Origin: Selenihalanaerobacter shriftii
GTDB taxonomy: Bacteria > Bacillota > Halanaerobiia > Halobacteroidales > Acetohalobiaceae
Assembly (NCBI RefSeq): GCF_900167185.1
Contig: NZ_FUWM01000005.1
Span: 124,001-188,000, forward strand
Direction of reading: 5' to 3'
DNA length: 64,000 nucleotides
Shown here: positions 37,332 to 46,181 of the stretch, one piece after another
Layout: each line of letters starts with the position of its first letter
Position numbering within the stretch: position 1 is the stretch's first letter
Program-made: the position numbers and the translations under genes
Notes under the pieces: model-generated
Told to the model about the DNA's origin: nothing
Database searches by the model: none
The model's input: only the letters and a program-made list of their open reading frames with translations

Positions 37332-37844
37332 ATGGAAAAGATAATTCATGTTGACTTAGATAAATGCATGACATGTCATACATGTGAGATAGAGTGCGCT
37401 ACTGCACACTCTGACTCGAAAAATCTGTTGGCAGCTATTCAAGAAGACCCTCTACCACAGCAAAGGATAAGTGTAGAATACGTAAAAGGAGCTAATATTC
37501 TTTGGCAGTGTCGACATTGTGAAGATGCTCCTTGTGAGACTATTTGTCCTACAGGCGCTATAGGTAGAGAAAATTCCGAATCTCCAGTTGTGGTAGACGA
37601 TGATAAATGTTTAGGTTGTAAGATGTGTATCAAAGTTGGATGTCCTTATGGAATCTTGAAAGAAGATAATGCAGGCGGTGTTGTGACGAAATGTGACTTC
37701 TGTATAGAAGATGGGGAAACAGAACCATCGTGTGTATCAGGATGTCCTACAAATGCAATGAAGTTCATAAGTGTAGAAGAACTTTCTGAAGAGGAAAAAG
37801 AAGAATCTGGAAATGTGATTTATAAAAGAGTGAGTACACAATAA
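37332..37844 (+). CDS. CooF/HycB-like polyferredoxin
   Basis: A 170-residue iron-sulfur protein with four 4Fe-4S motifs in the CooF/HycB arrangement: CMTCHTCEIECATAH, CRHCEDAPCETICP, CLGCKMCIKVGCPYG and CDFCIEDGETEPSCVSGCP. In CooF, such proteins carry electrons between CO dehydrogenase and a partner oxidoreductase. Lying between the NuoF-like and HoxU-like genes and downstream of the CODH/ACS operon, it may connect the diaphorase to CODH or ferredoxin. ATG 37332 follows AAAGAGGGGATAAA. Confidence 0.88.
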   Translation: MEKIIHVDLDKCMTCHTCEIECATAHSDSKNLLAAIQEDPLPQQRISVEYVKGANILWQCRHCEDAPCETICPTGAIGRENSESPVVVDDDKCLGCKMCIKVGCPYGILKEDNAGGVVTKCDFCIEDGETEPSCVSGCPTNAMKFISVEELSEEEKEESGNVIYKRVSTQ

Positions 37845-37865
37845 GGAAAGGGAAGGAGTGATATA

Positions 37866-38630
37866 ATGAAAGTAACAATTGACGGTAGAGATGTTGAGCT
37901 ACAGGAACAAAAGACCATTCTTAAATTGGCAAAGGAAATGGATATTAATATCCCAACCTTATGCCACCATGAAGGTTTAAGTAATTATGGTTCTTGTAGA
38001 TTGTGTATTGTAGAAATAAGTAATAATGGTAATGCGGAGATAGACACTTCCTGTACTAGATACGCAGAGGATGGCATGGTAATTGAAACTGAAACAGAAA
38101 AGTTGAAAGAAAGGCGACAACTTATAGGCGAACTTTTATTAGCTCAGGCTCCAGAATCAGAAAAACTGAAAGATAAGTTACAAGAATTAGGAGTTACAAA
38201 AACTAGATTTGAAGCTAAAGATTCTGATTGTATAGTATGTGGTAGATGTGTTAGAGCTTGTAATGAGGAAGTAGGAACTGGAGCTATAAGCTTTGTAGGA
38301 AGAGGTTATGAGACTAAGGTTGATACGCCATTCTCCATCAATTCTGATGTCTGTATAGGATGTACCTCTTGTGCTGAAGTTTGTCCTACAGGTGCTATAG
38401 AGGTTGAAGATGAAGGTGCAACTAGATACATCCGATATTTCAATACAGAACTTGAACTTAAAAAGTGTGAAGAATGTGGAGATTATATCAATCCTGAAAG
38501 AATGATAGAAAAATTAAAGGAAGAAGACTTCTCATATTACCCAGAAGAGAACTTTAACTTATGTGTAAATTGTAGACGTAGTAGAGAAATGAACAAATTT
38601 GCAGACAAAGTTTTGGAGGCAAGTAAGTAA
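37866..38630 (+). CDS. HoxU / NuoG N-terminal-like iron-sulfur subunit without catalytic domain
   Basis: A 254-residue protein equal to the N-terminal electron-transfer part of HydA/NuoG/FdhA. It has a 2Fe-2S ferredoxin domain (CHHEGLSNYGSCRLC plus a later Cys), two 4Fe-4S sites (CIVCGRCVRACNE and CIGCTSCAEVCP), and a C-terminal four-cysteine CEECGDY...CVNC site. No H-cluster or molybdopterin domain follows, and the gene ends cleanly before a terminator, so it is not a truncation by frameshift. It completes a diaphorase module whose terminal electron partner is unknown. Confidence 0.88.
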   Translation: MKVTIDGRDVELQEQKTILKLAKEMDINIPTLCHHEGLSNYGSCRLCIVEISNNGNAEIDTSCTRYAEDGMVIETETEKLKERRQLIGELLLAQAPESEKLKDKLQELGVTKTRFEAKDSDCIVCGRCVRACNEEVGTGAISFVGRGYETKVDTPFSINSDVCIGCTSCAEVCPTGAIEVEDEGATRYIRYFNTELELKKCEECGDYINPERMIEKLKEEDFSYYPEENFNLCVNCRRSREMNKFADKVLEASK

Positions 38631-38669
38631 AGATTTATATTTACAAAAAAGAATTTTACTTTGAGTTAA

Positions 38670-38703
38670 TAAAGTAGCCAAAATTTTGGCTGCTTTATTT
38701 TTT
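38670..38703 (+). terminator. Rho-independent terminator of the diaphorase module
   Basis: TAAAGTAGCCAAAA pairs with TTTTGGCTGCTTTA (one mismatch), followed by a T-rich tail. Confidence 0.88.
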
Positions 38704-38729
38704 GATGATTTAATGTTTATTTGTATAAT
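38702..38729 (+). promoter_or_regulatory. Sigma-A-type promoter of the UPF0182 gene
   Basis: TTGATG (38702-38707) and a perfect TATAAT (38724-38729) are separated by 16 nt, right after the preceding terminator. Confidence 0.6.
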
Positions 38730-38771
38730 TACAGGAGGAATATTCCAAACTATAAGAAGGAGAAATTAATT

Positions 38772-38810
38772 GTGAATAGAAAAGTAGTTAAGAAAGGAGG
38801 GATAAAATGA
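38772..38810 (+). CDS. Possible 12-codon leader ORF coupled to the UPF0182 gene
   Basis: GTG 38772, preceded by AGAAGGAGAAA, opens a 12-codon basic peptide (VNRKVVKKGGIK). Its TGA overlaps the downstream start as ATGA, and the downstream ribosome-binding site lies inside it. It could provide translational coupling. It is too short to be certain. Confidence 0.3.
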   Translation: MNRKVVKKGGIK

Positions 38811-41590
38811 AGTTTATTAGAAGATCAATTTTTATTATAGTAGCTTTAGTTTTAATTCTTAGTTCATTATTCTTTGCTGGTATTAAGTTTTATACTGATT
38901 GGTTATGGTTTGCAAATACCGGCTATCTATCAGTCTTTAAGACTATTTTCTTTACTAAAGTCTGGAGCCAGGTTAGCATTGGAATTCTTTTTGCAATCTT
39001 TATTTTTATCAATCTACTACTGACTAAGAAAGAGATCTTAAACTTCAAAGAAAAAGAAAAATTTGTAAATAATAATATAGATAATGATCAATTAGCAGCA
39101 GAAAGGAATCAATTATTAGAGGTGGTTAATGGCAAGAGATTGACTTGGGTATTCTTAGGAATAAGTGTCCTAGTTAGTCTTTTATTTGGAAGTATTAATT
39201 CTGACACATGGTTAATAGTCAAAGAGTTTTTAAATGGGAGTTCTTTCGGTATAACTGATCCTATCTTTAATAATGATATTGGATTCTATATTTTCACTTT
39301 GCCGTTTTATAAATTGACTTATCAATTATTAACTACAATGTTAGTGGTAAGTGGAGTCATTACAGGAGGAATTTATCTTTTTATTAACTCAAAAGATTTA
39401 TTAAGTGAAAATATTACTGCTGATTCTAGAGCTAAATATCATCTTTCAGTATTAGTAGCTTTATTTATGTTGTTAAAAGCCGGGGGATATTGGCTATCTA
39501 GGTATAACTTACTTTATTCCGATAGAGGAGTCGTTTTTGGGGCCAGTTATACTGATATAAATGCTAATTTATTAGCTCTTAAAATTCTAGCAGTTATTTC
39601 TGCTATAGTAGCTATCTTTATGATCATTAGTATCTTTACTAGAAATTTAAAATTAGTATTTGGTGGAATAGTAGCTCTGATCATAGTTTCAATTATTTTA
39701 GGCAGTGTTTATCCAGCATTAATACAGCAGTTTAGGGTTGAACCAAATGAAATTGCCAAAGAAAGTCCATATATTAAACATAATATTAAGTTTACCAAAT
39801 TAGCATATAATTTAGATGAAATCGAAGAAAAGGAGTTTCCGGTTGATGAAGATCTAATTGCAGAAGATATTAAAGATAATGCTGCAACTATTAATAATAT
39901 TCGGTTATGGGATAGTAGACCTTTAAAACAGACTTATAGCCAATTACAAGAGATGAGACTATATTACAATTTTGGTAATGTGGATATAGATCGCTATAAC
40001 ATAAATGGTGAATATCGACAAGTAATGTTATCAGCACGAGAACTAAATCAAGATCAATTACCTAATCGAGCTAGCACTTGGATTAATCGTAAATTAAAGT
40101 ATACTCATGGATTTGGGTTAGCTATGAATTATGTTAATCAAATTACTTCTGAAGGGTTTCCTGAATTTTTGATTAAGAATATACCACCAGAATCTAGTCT
40201 TGATTTAAAGGTTAAGGAACCAAGAATTTATTTTGGAGAGCAGACTAACAATTATGTAATTGCTAATAATAGATCTAAAGAATTTGATTATCCAGTTGGA
40301 GACAATAACGCATATAATGATTATCAAGGGCCAGGTGGAGTTGAACTTAATTCAATTATTAGAAAGTTAGCATTTGCTTTTAGATTTGGAACTGCAAAAT
40401 TGATTCTTAATAGTGATATTCAAGATGATAGCCGTTTACTATTTTATCGTAATATTAAAAAACGGATTAATCGAATAGCTCCATTCTTAGGTTATGATGG
40501 AGACCCTTATTTAGTCTTAAATGATGATGGAAGATTATATTGGATCCAAGATGCTTATACACTTACTAATATGTATCCGTATTCTGAACCATTTAATGAT
40601 TCGCTTAATTATATTCGGAATTCAGTTAAAATTGTGATTGATGCTTATACTGGTGAAGTTAATTATTACATAGTTGATAAATCAGATCCATTAGCTAAAA
40701 CATATAGTAAGATATTTCCGCAATTATTTAAACAATTTACCCAAATGCCAGAAGGATTAAAGAAGCATATTAGGTATCCAGAGGATTTATTTAAGATTCA
40801 ATCTCAGCTTTATAAAACATATCATATGGAGGATCCAATAGTATTCTATAATAAAGAAGACTTATGGACAATTCCTAATGAAAAGTTTTCAGGAAGCAGT
40901 ATACAGATGGAACCTTATTACACAATTATGAAATTACCTGATGAAGAAAAAGAAGAATTTATTTTAATGTTACCTTTTACTCCATCTAAAAAGAATAATA
41001 TGATTTCTTGGTTAGCTGCCAAATCTGATGGAGAAGATTATGGTAAGCTTATACTATATAAGTTTCCAAAACAGCGTTTAATTTATGGACCAATGCAGAT
41101 AGAAGCTCGAATAGATCAAGATTCTAATATATCACAAAAATTAAGTTTATGGAACCAAAGAGGATCTCGAGTAATTCGAGGAAATCTATTAGTAATTCCA
41201 ATTGAGCAATCAATATTATATGTAGAGCCTATATATTTACAAGCTAATCAGAGTCAACTACCACAAATGAAGCGTGTAATAGTAGCATATGGTGATGAAT
41301 TAGTAATGACTAGAAATTTAGATGCAGCTTTTGCTAAAATATTTGAGAGTACAGCTCCACCAGAAAAAGAAACACAGCCAAAAGCTAAAATTAAGGATAA
41401 GGATTTAATAGGAATTAAAAACTTAACTAAACGTGCCTTAAATTTCTATAACCAAGCACAGGATAGTCTACGTAAAGGAGATTGGGGCGAATATGGAAAA
41501 AGAGTTAATAGATTGCAACAGATTTTAGAGAGGTTGAATTCAGAAGTAGCTTTGGATTCAAATCAAGAATCAAATTTAAAAGCAGAATAA
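38807..41590 (+). CDS. UPF0182 (COG1615) large membrane protein
   Basis: A 927-residue protein of unknown function. The N-terminal third has about seven membrane helices (starting IFIIVALVLILSSLFFAGI). The rest is a large external domain with the family segments SPYIKHNIKFTKLAYNL, IRLWDSRPLKQTYSQLQEMR, YYNFGNVDIDRY and VYGPMQIEARIDQD-like YGPMQIEARIDQD. A charged C-terminal tail follows. Promoter, leader and a perfect terminator show it is transcribed alone. The family is widespread in bacteria; no activity can be inferred. Confidence 0.88.
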   Translation: MKFIRRSIFIIVALVLILSSLFFAGIKFYTDWLWFANTGYLSVFKTIFFTKVWSQVSIGILFAIFIFINLLLTKKEILNFKEKEKFVNNNIDNDQLAAERNQLLEVVNGKRLTWVFLGISVLVSLLFGSINSDTWLIVKEFLNGSSFGITDPIFNNDIGFYIFTLPFYKLTYQLLTTMLVVSGVITGGIYLFINSKDLLSENITADSRAKYHLSVLVALFMLLKAGGYWLSRYNLLYSDRGVVFGASYTDINANLLALKILAVISAIVAIFMIISIFTRNLKLVFGGIVALIIVSIILGSVYPALIQQFRVEPNEIAKESPYIKHNIKFTKLAYNLDEIEEKEFPVDEDLIAEDIKDNAATINNIRLWDSRPLKQTYSQLQEMRLYYNFGNVDIDRYNINGEYRQVMLSARELNQDQLPNRASTWINRKLKYTHGFGLAMNYVNQITSEGFPEFLIKNIPPESSLDLKVKEPRIYFGEQTNNYVIANNRSKEFDYPVGDNNAYNDYQGPGGVELNSIIRKLAFAFRFGTAKLILNSDIQDDSRLLFYRNIKKRINRIAPFLGYDGDPYLVLNDDGRLYWIQDAYTLTNMYPYSEPFNDSLNYIRNSVKIVIDAYTGEVNYYIVDKSDPLAKTYSKIFPQLFKQFTQMPEGLKKHIRYPEDLFKIQSQLYKTYHMEDPIVFYNKEDLWTIPNEKFSGSSIQMEPYYTIMKLPDEEKEEFILMLPFTPSKKNNMISWLAAKSDGEDYGKLILYKFPKQRLIYGPMQIEARIDQDSNISQKLSLWNQRGSRVIRGNLLVIPIEQSILYVEPIYLQANQSQLPQMKRVIVAYGDELVMTRNLDAAFAKIFESTAPPEKETQPKAKIKDKDLIGIKNLTKRALNFYNQAQDSLRKGDWGEYGKRVNRLQQILERLNSEVALDSNQESNLKAE

Positions 41591-41603
41591 ATAAGGTAGT
41601 TAA

Positions 41604-41637
41604 TATAAAGGTCAGCTGAATTCAGCTGACCTTTATA
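41604..41637. terminator. Perfect 34-bp palindromic terminator
   Basis: TATAAAGGTCAGCTGAA and its complement form an uninterrupted palindrome after the UPF0182 gene. The downstream side is only moderately T-rich. Confidence 0.75.
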
Positions 41638-41764
41638 AATTTTCAATAAGTTAATCTATAATAAAGGACTATTTAAAGAATATACAGAAATAAAAAATAT
41701 AATATATTATATGATTTTAGAAGGTGTATTTAACTATATAAGTTTAAATAGGGTGGGGGTTTAA

Positions 41765-42787
41765 ATGGATTCTAAATTACAGGTCATTCAAGCAAATAGC
41801 AATCTTGATGAAGTGGAAGCAAAGTTGGCTTTAGATTTAGCTGAAGGTGATGTTAATCAGGCTTTAAATATGGTGGAGTATGTAGCAAAACCTTTCTTTA
41901 CTTTGCAAATTAAATTTCAAGGAGAACATTCAAGAAAAATTTATGGTTTAATAAATTTTATAGCTGATGGGAAAAATGGTGAACTTTTAAATTTAAACGT
42001 TGTTACTACATATAATCGAGAGGTTTTAAATATCGGGATAGAAGTTAGCAATAAAGCATTTAATCAAACTATTGAAGAAATTAAAGAAGAAGGTAGTAAT
42101 TCTTACGATACTGAAATTAGGCAAGCATTTTATAATAAACTCCATTCAGCAGATATTTTTGAATTATTTACTGAAGTTAAGAAAGAGAAGACTAGAAATG
42201 TTAAAGCTGCTATTGAAGAAGTTTTGGATGGGATTTTTGATAAAGGAATTAAAGTTTATGTAGCTGATAATTTGATGACTAAAGCCCAAATACAACAGTT
42301 GACGGAACTTACTATTGAAAGTAATTCAAGAGATGAAGTAGAGGAAAATGAACAGGAAACGGGATTATCGATTTATCTTAAATGTGCTCCTATTATTTCT
42401 GCAGTTCATGGTACTAAAGTTGAGGATTTACAAGAAGGTGATGAAATTTTAGTTAAGATTGTAGATACAAGAGAAATAGGGGCTTATTTAGCTAATTTGA
42501 TTAGTACTAATGGGAAATATATATCTACAGGGGTTATTACACAGATTTACTTTAATGAAGAGTCTAAAAGATATACTTTAATGGTCGAGTTTGGGCCTAA
42601 AATTTATGGTAAGCTATTAATTGATGGTGAAGTTAAGTTAGCTTTAGCTGAGGAATTGTTAGAAGAGCAAGAGAATGATAATAAGCCAGAAGAAAGATTA
42701 AGTTTAAATGTTGATTCTTTAGGGCCATTATTAGTTTTATTTTTAATGTTAATAATTTTAATTATTGTTTTATTACAAGTTATTTAA
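41765..42787 (+). CDS. Tail-anchored protein of unknown function with a UBA-like N-terminus
   Basis: A 340-residue protein that I cannot place in a family. The first 40 residues (NLDEVEAKLALDLAEGDVNQALNMVEY) resemble a UBA/TS-N-like three-helix motif. The middle is alpha/beta. A beta-rich segment (ISAVHGTKVEDLQEGDEILVKIVD) follows, and the C-terminus is one strongly hydrophobic helix (GPLLVLFLMLIILIIVLLQVI) with nothing after it. The protein is therefore probably tail-anchored with its bulk in the cytoplasm. ATG 41765 follows GGGTGGGGGTTTAA. A small AAGACTA/TAGTCTT hairpin at 42816-42839 lies after it. Confidence 0.7.
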   Translation: MDSKLQVIQANSNLDEVEAKLALDLAEGDVNQALNMVEYVAKPFFTLQIKFQGEHSRKIYGLINFIADGKNGELLNLNVVTTYNREVLNIGIEVSNKAFNQTIEEIKEEGSNSYDTEIRQAFYNKLHSADIFELFTEVKKEKTRNVKAAIEEVLDGIFDKGIKVYVADNLMTKAQIQQLTELTIESNSRDEVEENEQETGLSIYLKCAPIISAVHGTKVEDLQEGDEILVKIVDTREIGAYLANLISTNGKYISTGVITQIYFNEESKRYTLMVEFGPKIYGKLLIDGEVKLALAEELLEEQENDNKPEERLSLNVDSLGPLLVLFLMLIILIIVLLQVI

Positions 42788-42869
42788 TGATTAGTTTTGT
42801 ATAAGAACTGGTTTTAAGACTAAAACTATCTATAGTCTTTATAATAGGTTATAGAAAGGACATCATTAT

Positions 42870-43055
42870 ATGGGAATTAAGTGTTATCATTGTGGTTCTA
42901 TGAATACTCATTTTAAAGAAGATATTTTAAGTGATTGTTGTCAAAAAAAGAAAGAGGGTGAAAAATGGTTTTGTAAAGATTGTAAAAGTATCTTTAGTTT
43001 CTTTGTTGTTTATTCCGATGATGAAGAACCATGTTGTCATAAGAAATCTAATTAA
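42870..43055 (+). CDS. Small cysteine-rich zinc-ribbon-like protein
   Basis: A 61-residue protein with CYHCGS near the start, a CC pair, CKDC and a CCHK tail, giving enough cysteines for a zinc ribbon. AGAAAGGACATCATT precedes ATG 42870. Its stop codon overlaps the stop of the convergent VanW gene (43052-43055), so the two genes are packed end to end. I do not recognise a family; nucleic-acid or metal binding is only a guess from the motif. Confidence 0.6.
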   Translation: MGIKCYHCGSMNTHFKEDILSDCCQKKKEGEKWFCKDCKSIFSFFVVYSDDEEPCCHKKSN

Positions 43056-43930
43056 TTTATTTGATGTATTTGTAGCAAGTAAATAACTACTTTATTATCT
43101 ATTATTTTTCCTATAATAGTAATTGGAAACTTTTTATTATTTTTAAATTTTAAATCTTTAAACCCTGGCACTACAGTAGCATCCTGACCTGTTGGTACAT
43201 AATTAACCTTAAATGAATGAGGATGTCTTTCTACTATCTTTAAATTAGCTTGTAATAAAGTGTTATATAGAGTAGATGAAACTTGACAAACACCTCCACC
43301 ATAAGCTGGTTTTAATTGATTATTAATAATTGCTGGTGCTTGTTGGTATCCATTTTTAGCTGTTAAACTACCAATTACTTGGTTAAATGAAAATGAATTT
43401 TGGGAGTTTATTATTAAACCGGTTAATTCTTTTAAAGCAATACTAATATTATTTAATCTTGATGAATTATTATTCTGTAAAGGGGTAGCATAAGTGCTTA
43501 AAAAGCTTACTTTAAGTTTAAAATTATTAAGGTTAATCCATTTTTTTTGGTTCTTTAATATAAATTTGGATGTGATTAGAGGTTTGATTTTAGTGGATAT
43601 TAAGTTAAATTTTGTTCCAGTACTAGCTGTTAATAATTGATTAGTCATTCTTTCAATGTTAAGTTTAGCACCATATTTTTCAGGAATTATTTTTTTGTTA
43701 TCAGGGTCTATATATGCATTTTTAGGATTAATTTCTTCTTTGTTTTGTAATCTTTTTAAATATTTCTTTAATTCTCGTTGGTTAAGGGGTTCCAGATTTA
43801 TCTCTTCTAATTGGATTCCTGGTTCTACTATTTGATTTCTATAGGTTTTAAAATTTATGTTACTGATTATAATTGGAGTAAGCAAGAATATAATAGTTAA
43901 TATTAGGCTCTGAAATAATTTATTATTCAT
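43052..43930 (-). CDS. VanW family exported protein
   Basis: A 292-residue protein with an N-terminal signal anchor (LILTIIFLLTPIIISNI) and a C-terminal VanW domain: NSFSFNQVIGSLTAKNGYQQAPAI, then YGGGVCQVSSTLYN and ERHPHSFKVNYVPTGQDATV. VanW proteins act outside the membrane and are associated with peptidoglycan or vancomycin-resistance clusters, but their biochemical activity is not established. No van genes are present here, so a general cell-wall or sporulation role is more likely. Start ATG 43930 follows AAAAGGAGTTGTCAAA on the minus strand. Confidence 0.86.
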   Translation of the reverse strand: MNNKLFQSLILTIIFLLTPIIISNINFKTYRNQIVEPGIQLEEINLEPLNQRELKKYLKRLQNKEEINPKNAYIDPDNKKIIPEKYGAKLNIERMTNQLLTASTGTKFNLISTKIKPLITSKFILKNQKKWINLNNFKLKVSFLSTYATPLQNNNSSRLNNISIALKELTGLIINSQNSFSFNQVIGSLTAKNGYQQAPAIINNQLKPAYGGGVCQVSSTLYNTLLQANLKIVERHPHSFKVNYVPTGQDATVVPGFKDLKFKNNKKFPITIIGKIIDNKVVIYLLQIHQIN

Positions 43931-44094
43931 TTTGACAACTCCTTTTTATTTTATTATCACTACTATGTATTCTTTATATTCGTAATTATATATCCAATGG
44001 TCTATTTTATATCTAAATTTGATTTAATTTATGTACTTATTAAATTTTTGGAAAGTTATTTTAATAAATAGTTTTTATGGAGGGAGGACTAAAT

Positions 44095-45153
44095 TTGGAA
44101 AATAAAGATTTTTTAAAGAAATTATCTAATCAAACTGGAATTTCAGGTTCAGAAGAGAAATTATCTAAAATGGTAAGAGAAGTATTTAGTAAATATACAG
44201 ATGAGATTAAAACAGACCCTTTAGGTAATTTAATTACCTTAAGGAAAGGAGAAAGCAGTTCAGAAGCAGCTCCTAAAGTGATGTTAGCTGCTCATATGGA
44301 TGAAATAGGATTGATGGTTAAAAAAATAGATGATAAAGGATTCTTAAAATTTACTACTGTAGGTGGAATTGATCAGCGAACTTTAGTTGGTCAAGAGGTG
44401 TTAATTTATGGGGAAGAAGTTCTACAAGGGATTATTGGTGTGAAACCGCCCCATGTACAAGATGCAAATGAACGAAAGAAAGCAGCAAAATTAAAAGATA
44501 TGTATGTAGATGTAGGTAGAAGTGTAGAGGAAGTGAAAGATTTAGTTAGAATTGGGGATTTAATAATAGTTCGAAGAGATTTTACTGAACTAAATGGAAA
44601 TAGAGTTAGTGGTAAGGCATTGGATGATAGAGCCGGTGTTACTATGATTTTAGAATGTTTTAAAGAATTACAACGTTTACGGCATACAGCAGATGTTTAT
44701 GGAGTGGCAACTGTACAAGAAGAGGTAGGAGTTAGAGGTGCTACAACTAGTACTTATGGCATTGTGCCTGATATTGGAATTGCTATTGATGTTTGTCATG
44801 GTGAAATGCCAGGAGTTTCTGATGAAGAGACTTCTAATTTAGGTGAGGGACCGGTGATTACTTTAGGACCTCAAGTGCATCCTAAATTACATGAAGAGTT
44901 AAAAAATGTAGCTCAAAATTATGATATTAATTATCAGATTGATATTGATACTAATCCTCGGGGGACAGACGCTTTTGCAATTCAGATTACTAAGAGTGGA
45001 ATACCGACTGCTTTGATTTCTATTCCACTTAGATATATGCATACCTCTGTAGAGACTATAGATTTAACAGATATTGAAAAAGGCGGACGATTATTGGCTA
45101 ATTTTATTAGTCAGATTGATTCTGAATTTGTGGAGGGGTTAAAATGCTTTTAG
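44095..45153 (+). CDS. M42 family metallo-aminopeptidase (first of three)
   Basis: Cytoplasmic two-metal aminopeptidase of the TET/FrvX type, usually assembling as a dodecamer. Metal and catalytic residues appear in LAAHMDEIGLM, KALDDRAG, VQEEVGVRGA, AIDVCHG and YMHTSVET. 352 residues. I choose TTG 44095 because GGAGGGAGGA immediately precedes it; the ATG at 44077 lies before that site. The gene overlaps the next M42 gene by 10 nt, and three paralogs form one operon. Confidence 0.87.
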   Translation: MENKDFLKKLSNQTGISGSEEKLSKMVREVFSKYTDEIKTDPLGNLITLRKGESSSEAAPKVMLAAHMDEIGLMVKKIDDKGFLKFTTVGGIDQRTLVGQEVLIYGEEVLQGIIGVKPPHVQDANERKKAAKLKDMYVDVGRSVEEVKDLVRIGDLIIVRRDFTELNGNRVSGKALDDRAGVTMILECFKELQRLRHTADVYGVATVQEEVGVRGATTSTYGIVPDIGIAIDVCHGEMPGVSDEETSNLGEGPVITLGPQVHPKLHEELKNVAQNYDINYQIDIDTNPRGTDAFAIQITKSGIPTALISIPLRYMHTSVETIDLTDIEKGGRLLANFISQIDSEFVEGLKCF

Positions 45154-46181
45154 ATAAATTATCTGAAGCAGTTGGAGTTTCAGGAGCTGAATATGAAATT
45201 CGTGATTTAATTAAAGAAGAAGTGAAGGATTATGTTAATGAGATTAAGACTGATTCTTTAGGTAATTTGATTGTCTATAAAGATGGAGATTCTTCATTAC
45301 CTACTTTATTACTATCAGCGCATATGGATGAGATTGGTTTGATGATCACTAAAATAGAAAAAAATGGATTATTAAGCTTTAAACCTGTAGGTGCTGTAGA
45401 TAAGCGAGTATTAATTTCTAAAAAAGTAGTTGTGGGTAAAGATAAAGTTCCAGGAATAATAGGAGCTAAGGCTATTCATCTTCAAAAGTCTAGTGAGCGC
45501 AAAAGGCCGCTTAAAATAAAACAGTTATATATTGATATTGGTGCTAATGATCAAAAAACTGCCAAAAAACTAGTTAATCTTGGGGATACAGCTACATTTG
45601 CTACTAAGTTTTCTGAATTAGGAGAAAAGACAGTAAAAGGTAAAGCTTTTGACGACCGAGTGGGTTGTTCTATTTTAGTGGAGTTACTGAAGAAAGATTA
45701 TGATTTTCCATTTTATGGAGTTTTTGCGGTTCAAGAAGAGGTTGGTTTAAGGGGAGCTGGAGTAGCAGCTTATGATATTGAACCGGATTTAGCAATTATT
45801 TTAGAAGGAACAACTGCGTCTGATGTGCCGGAGAGTAAAGAACATGCTTATTCTACCACAGTAGGTAAAGGTCCTGCTTTAACTATGATGGATATGACTA
45901 TAATTCCTAATAAAGAATTATTACAAGGTATTATTAAAACAGCTGATGAGAATCAAATAGATTATCAGTTTAGACGTTCTACATCTGCAGGTACTGATGC
46001 AGGTAAAGTCCATTTATTAAAAGAAGGAATTCCGACAGTAGTTATATCTCTACCTGTCCGCTATATTCATTCACCAATTTCTTTATTAAATTTAGATGAC
46101 TATCAAGCAGCTAAGGGTTTAGTAGATAAGTTTTGTGAAAAAATAGCGCAAGGAGGTTTTAGTATTGAAAGAGATTATTAA
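45144..46181 (+). CDS. M42 family metallo-aminopeptidase (second of three)
   Basis: Second paralog, 345 residues, starting at ATG 45144 inside the end of the first gene. Motifs are LSAHMDEIGLM, KAFDDRVGC, VQEEVGLRGAG and RYIHSPIS. The position that is Asp in the first and third copies reads as Glu here (ILEGTTASDVP), a common variant in one M42 subgroup, which suggests different substrate preference. It ends 17 nt inside the third gene. Confidence 0.87.
   Translation: MLLDKLSEAVGVSGAEYEIRDLIKEEVKDYVNEIKTDSLGNLIVYKDGDSSLPTLLLSAHMDEIGLMITKIEKNGLLSFKPVGAVDKRVLISKKVVVGKDKVPGIIGAKAIHLQKSSERKRPLKIKQLYIDIGANDQKTAKKLVNLGDTATFATKFSELGEKTVKGKAFDDRVGCSILVELLKKDYDFPFYGVFAVQEEVGLRGAGVAAYDIEPDLAIILEGTTASDVPESKEHAYSTTVGKGPALTMMDMTIIPNKELLQGIIKTADENQIDYQFRRSTSAGTDAGKVHLLKEGIPTVVISLPVRYIHSPISLLNLDDYQAAKGLVDKFCEKIAQGGFSIERDY

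Noticed and set aside
37000-37383. Reverse-strand 127-residue frame across the NuoF-like gene end
   Set aside because: It is antisense to the two ferredoxin motifs (hence repeated CP/STGH patterns) and has no start signal.
38670-38703. Riboswitch-like stem before the UPF0182 gene
   Set aside because: It is a simple stem with a T run right after the HoxU-like gene and is fully explained as a terminator.
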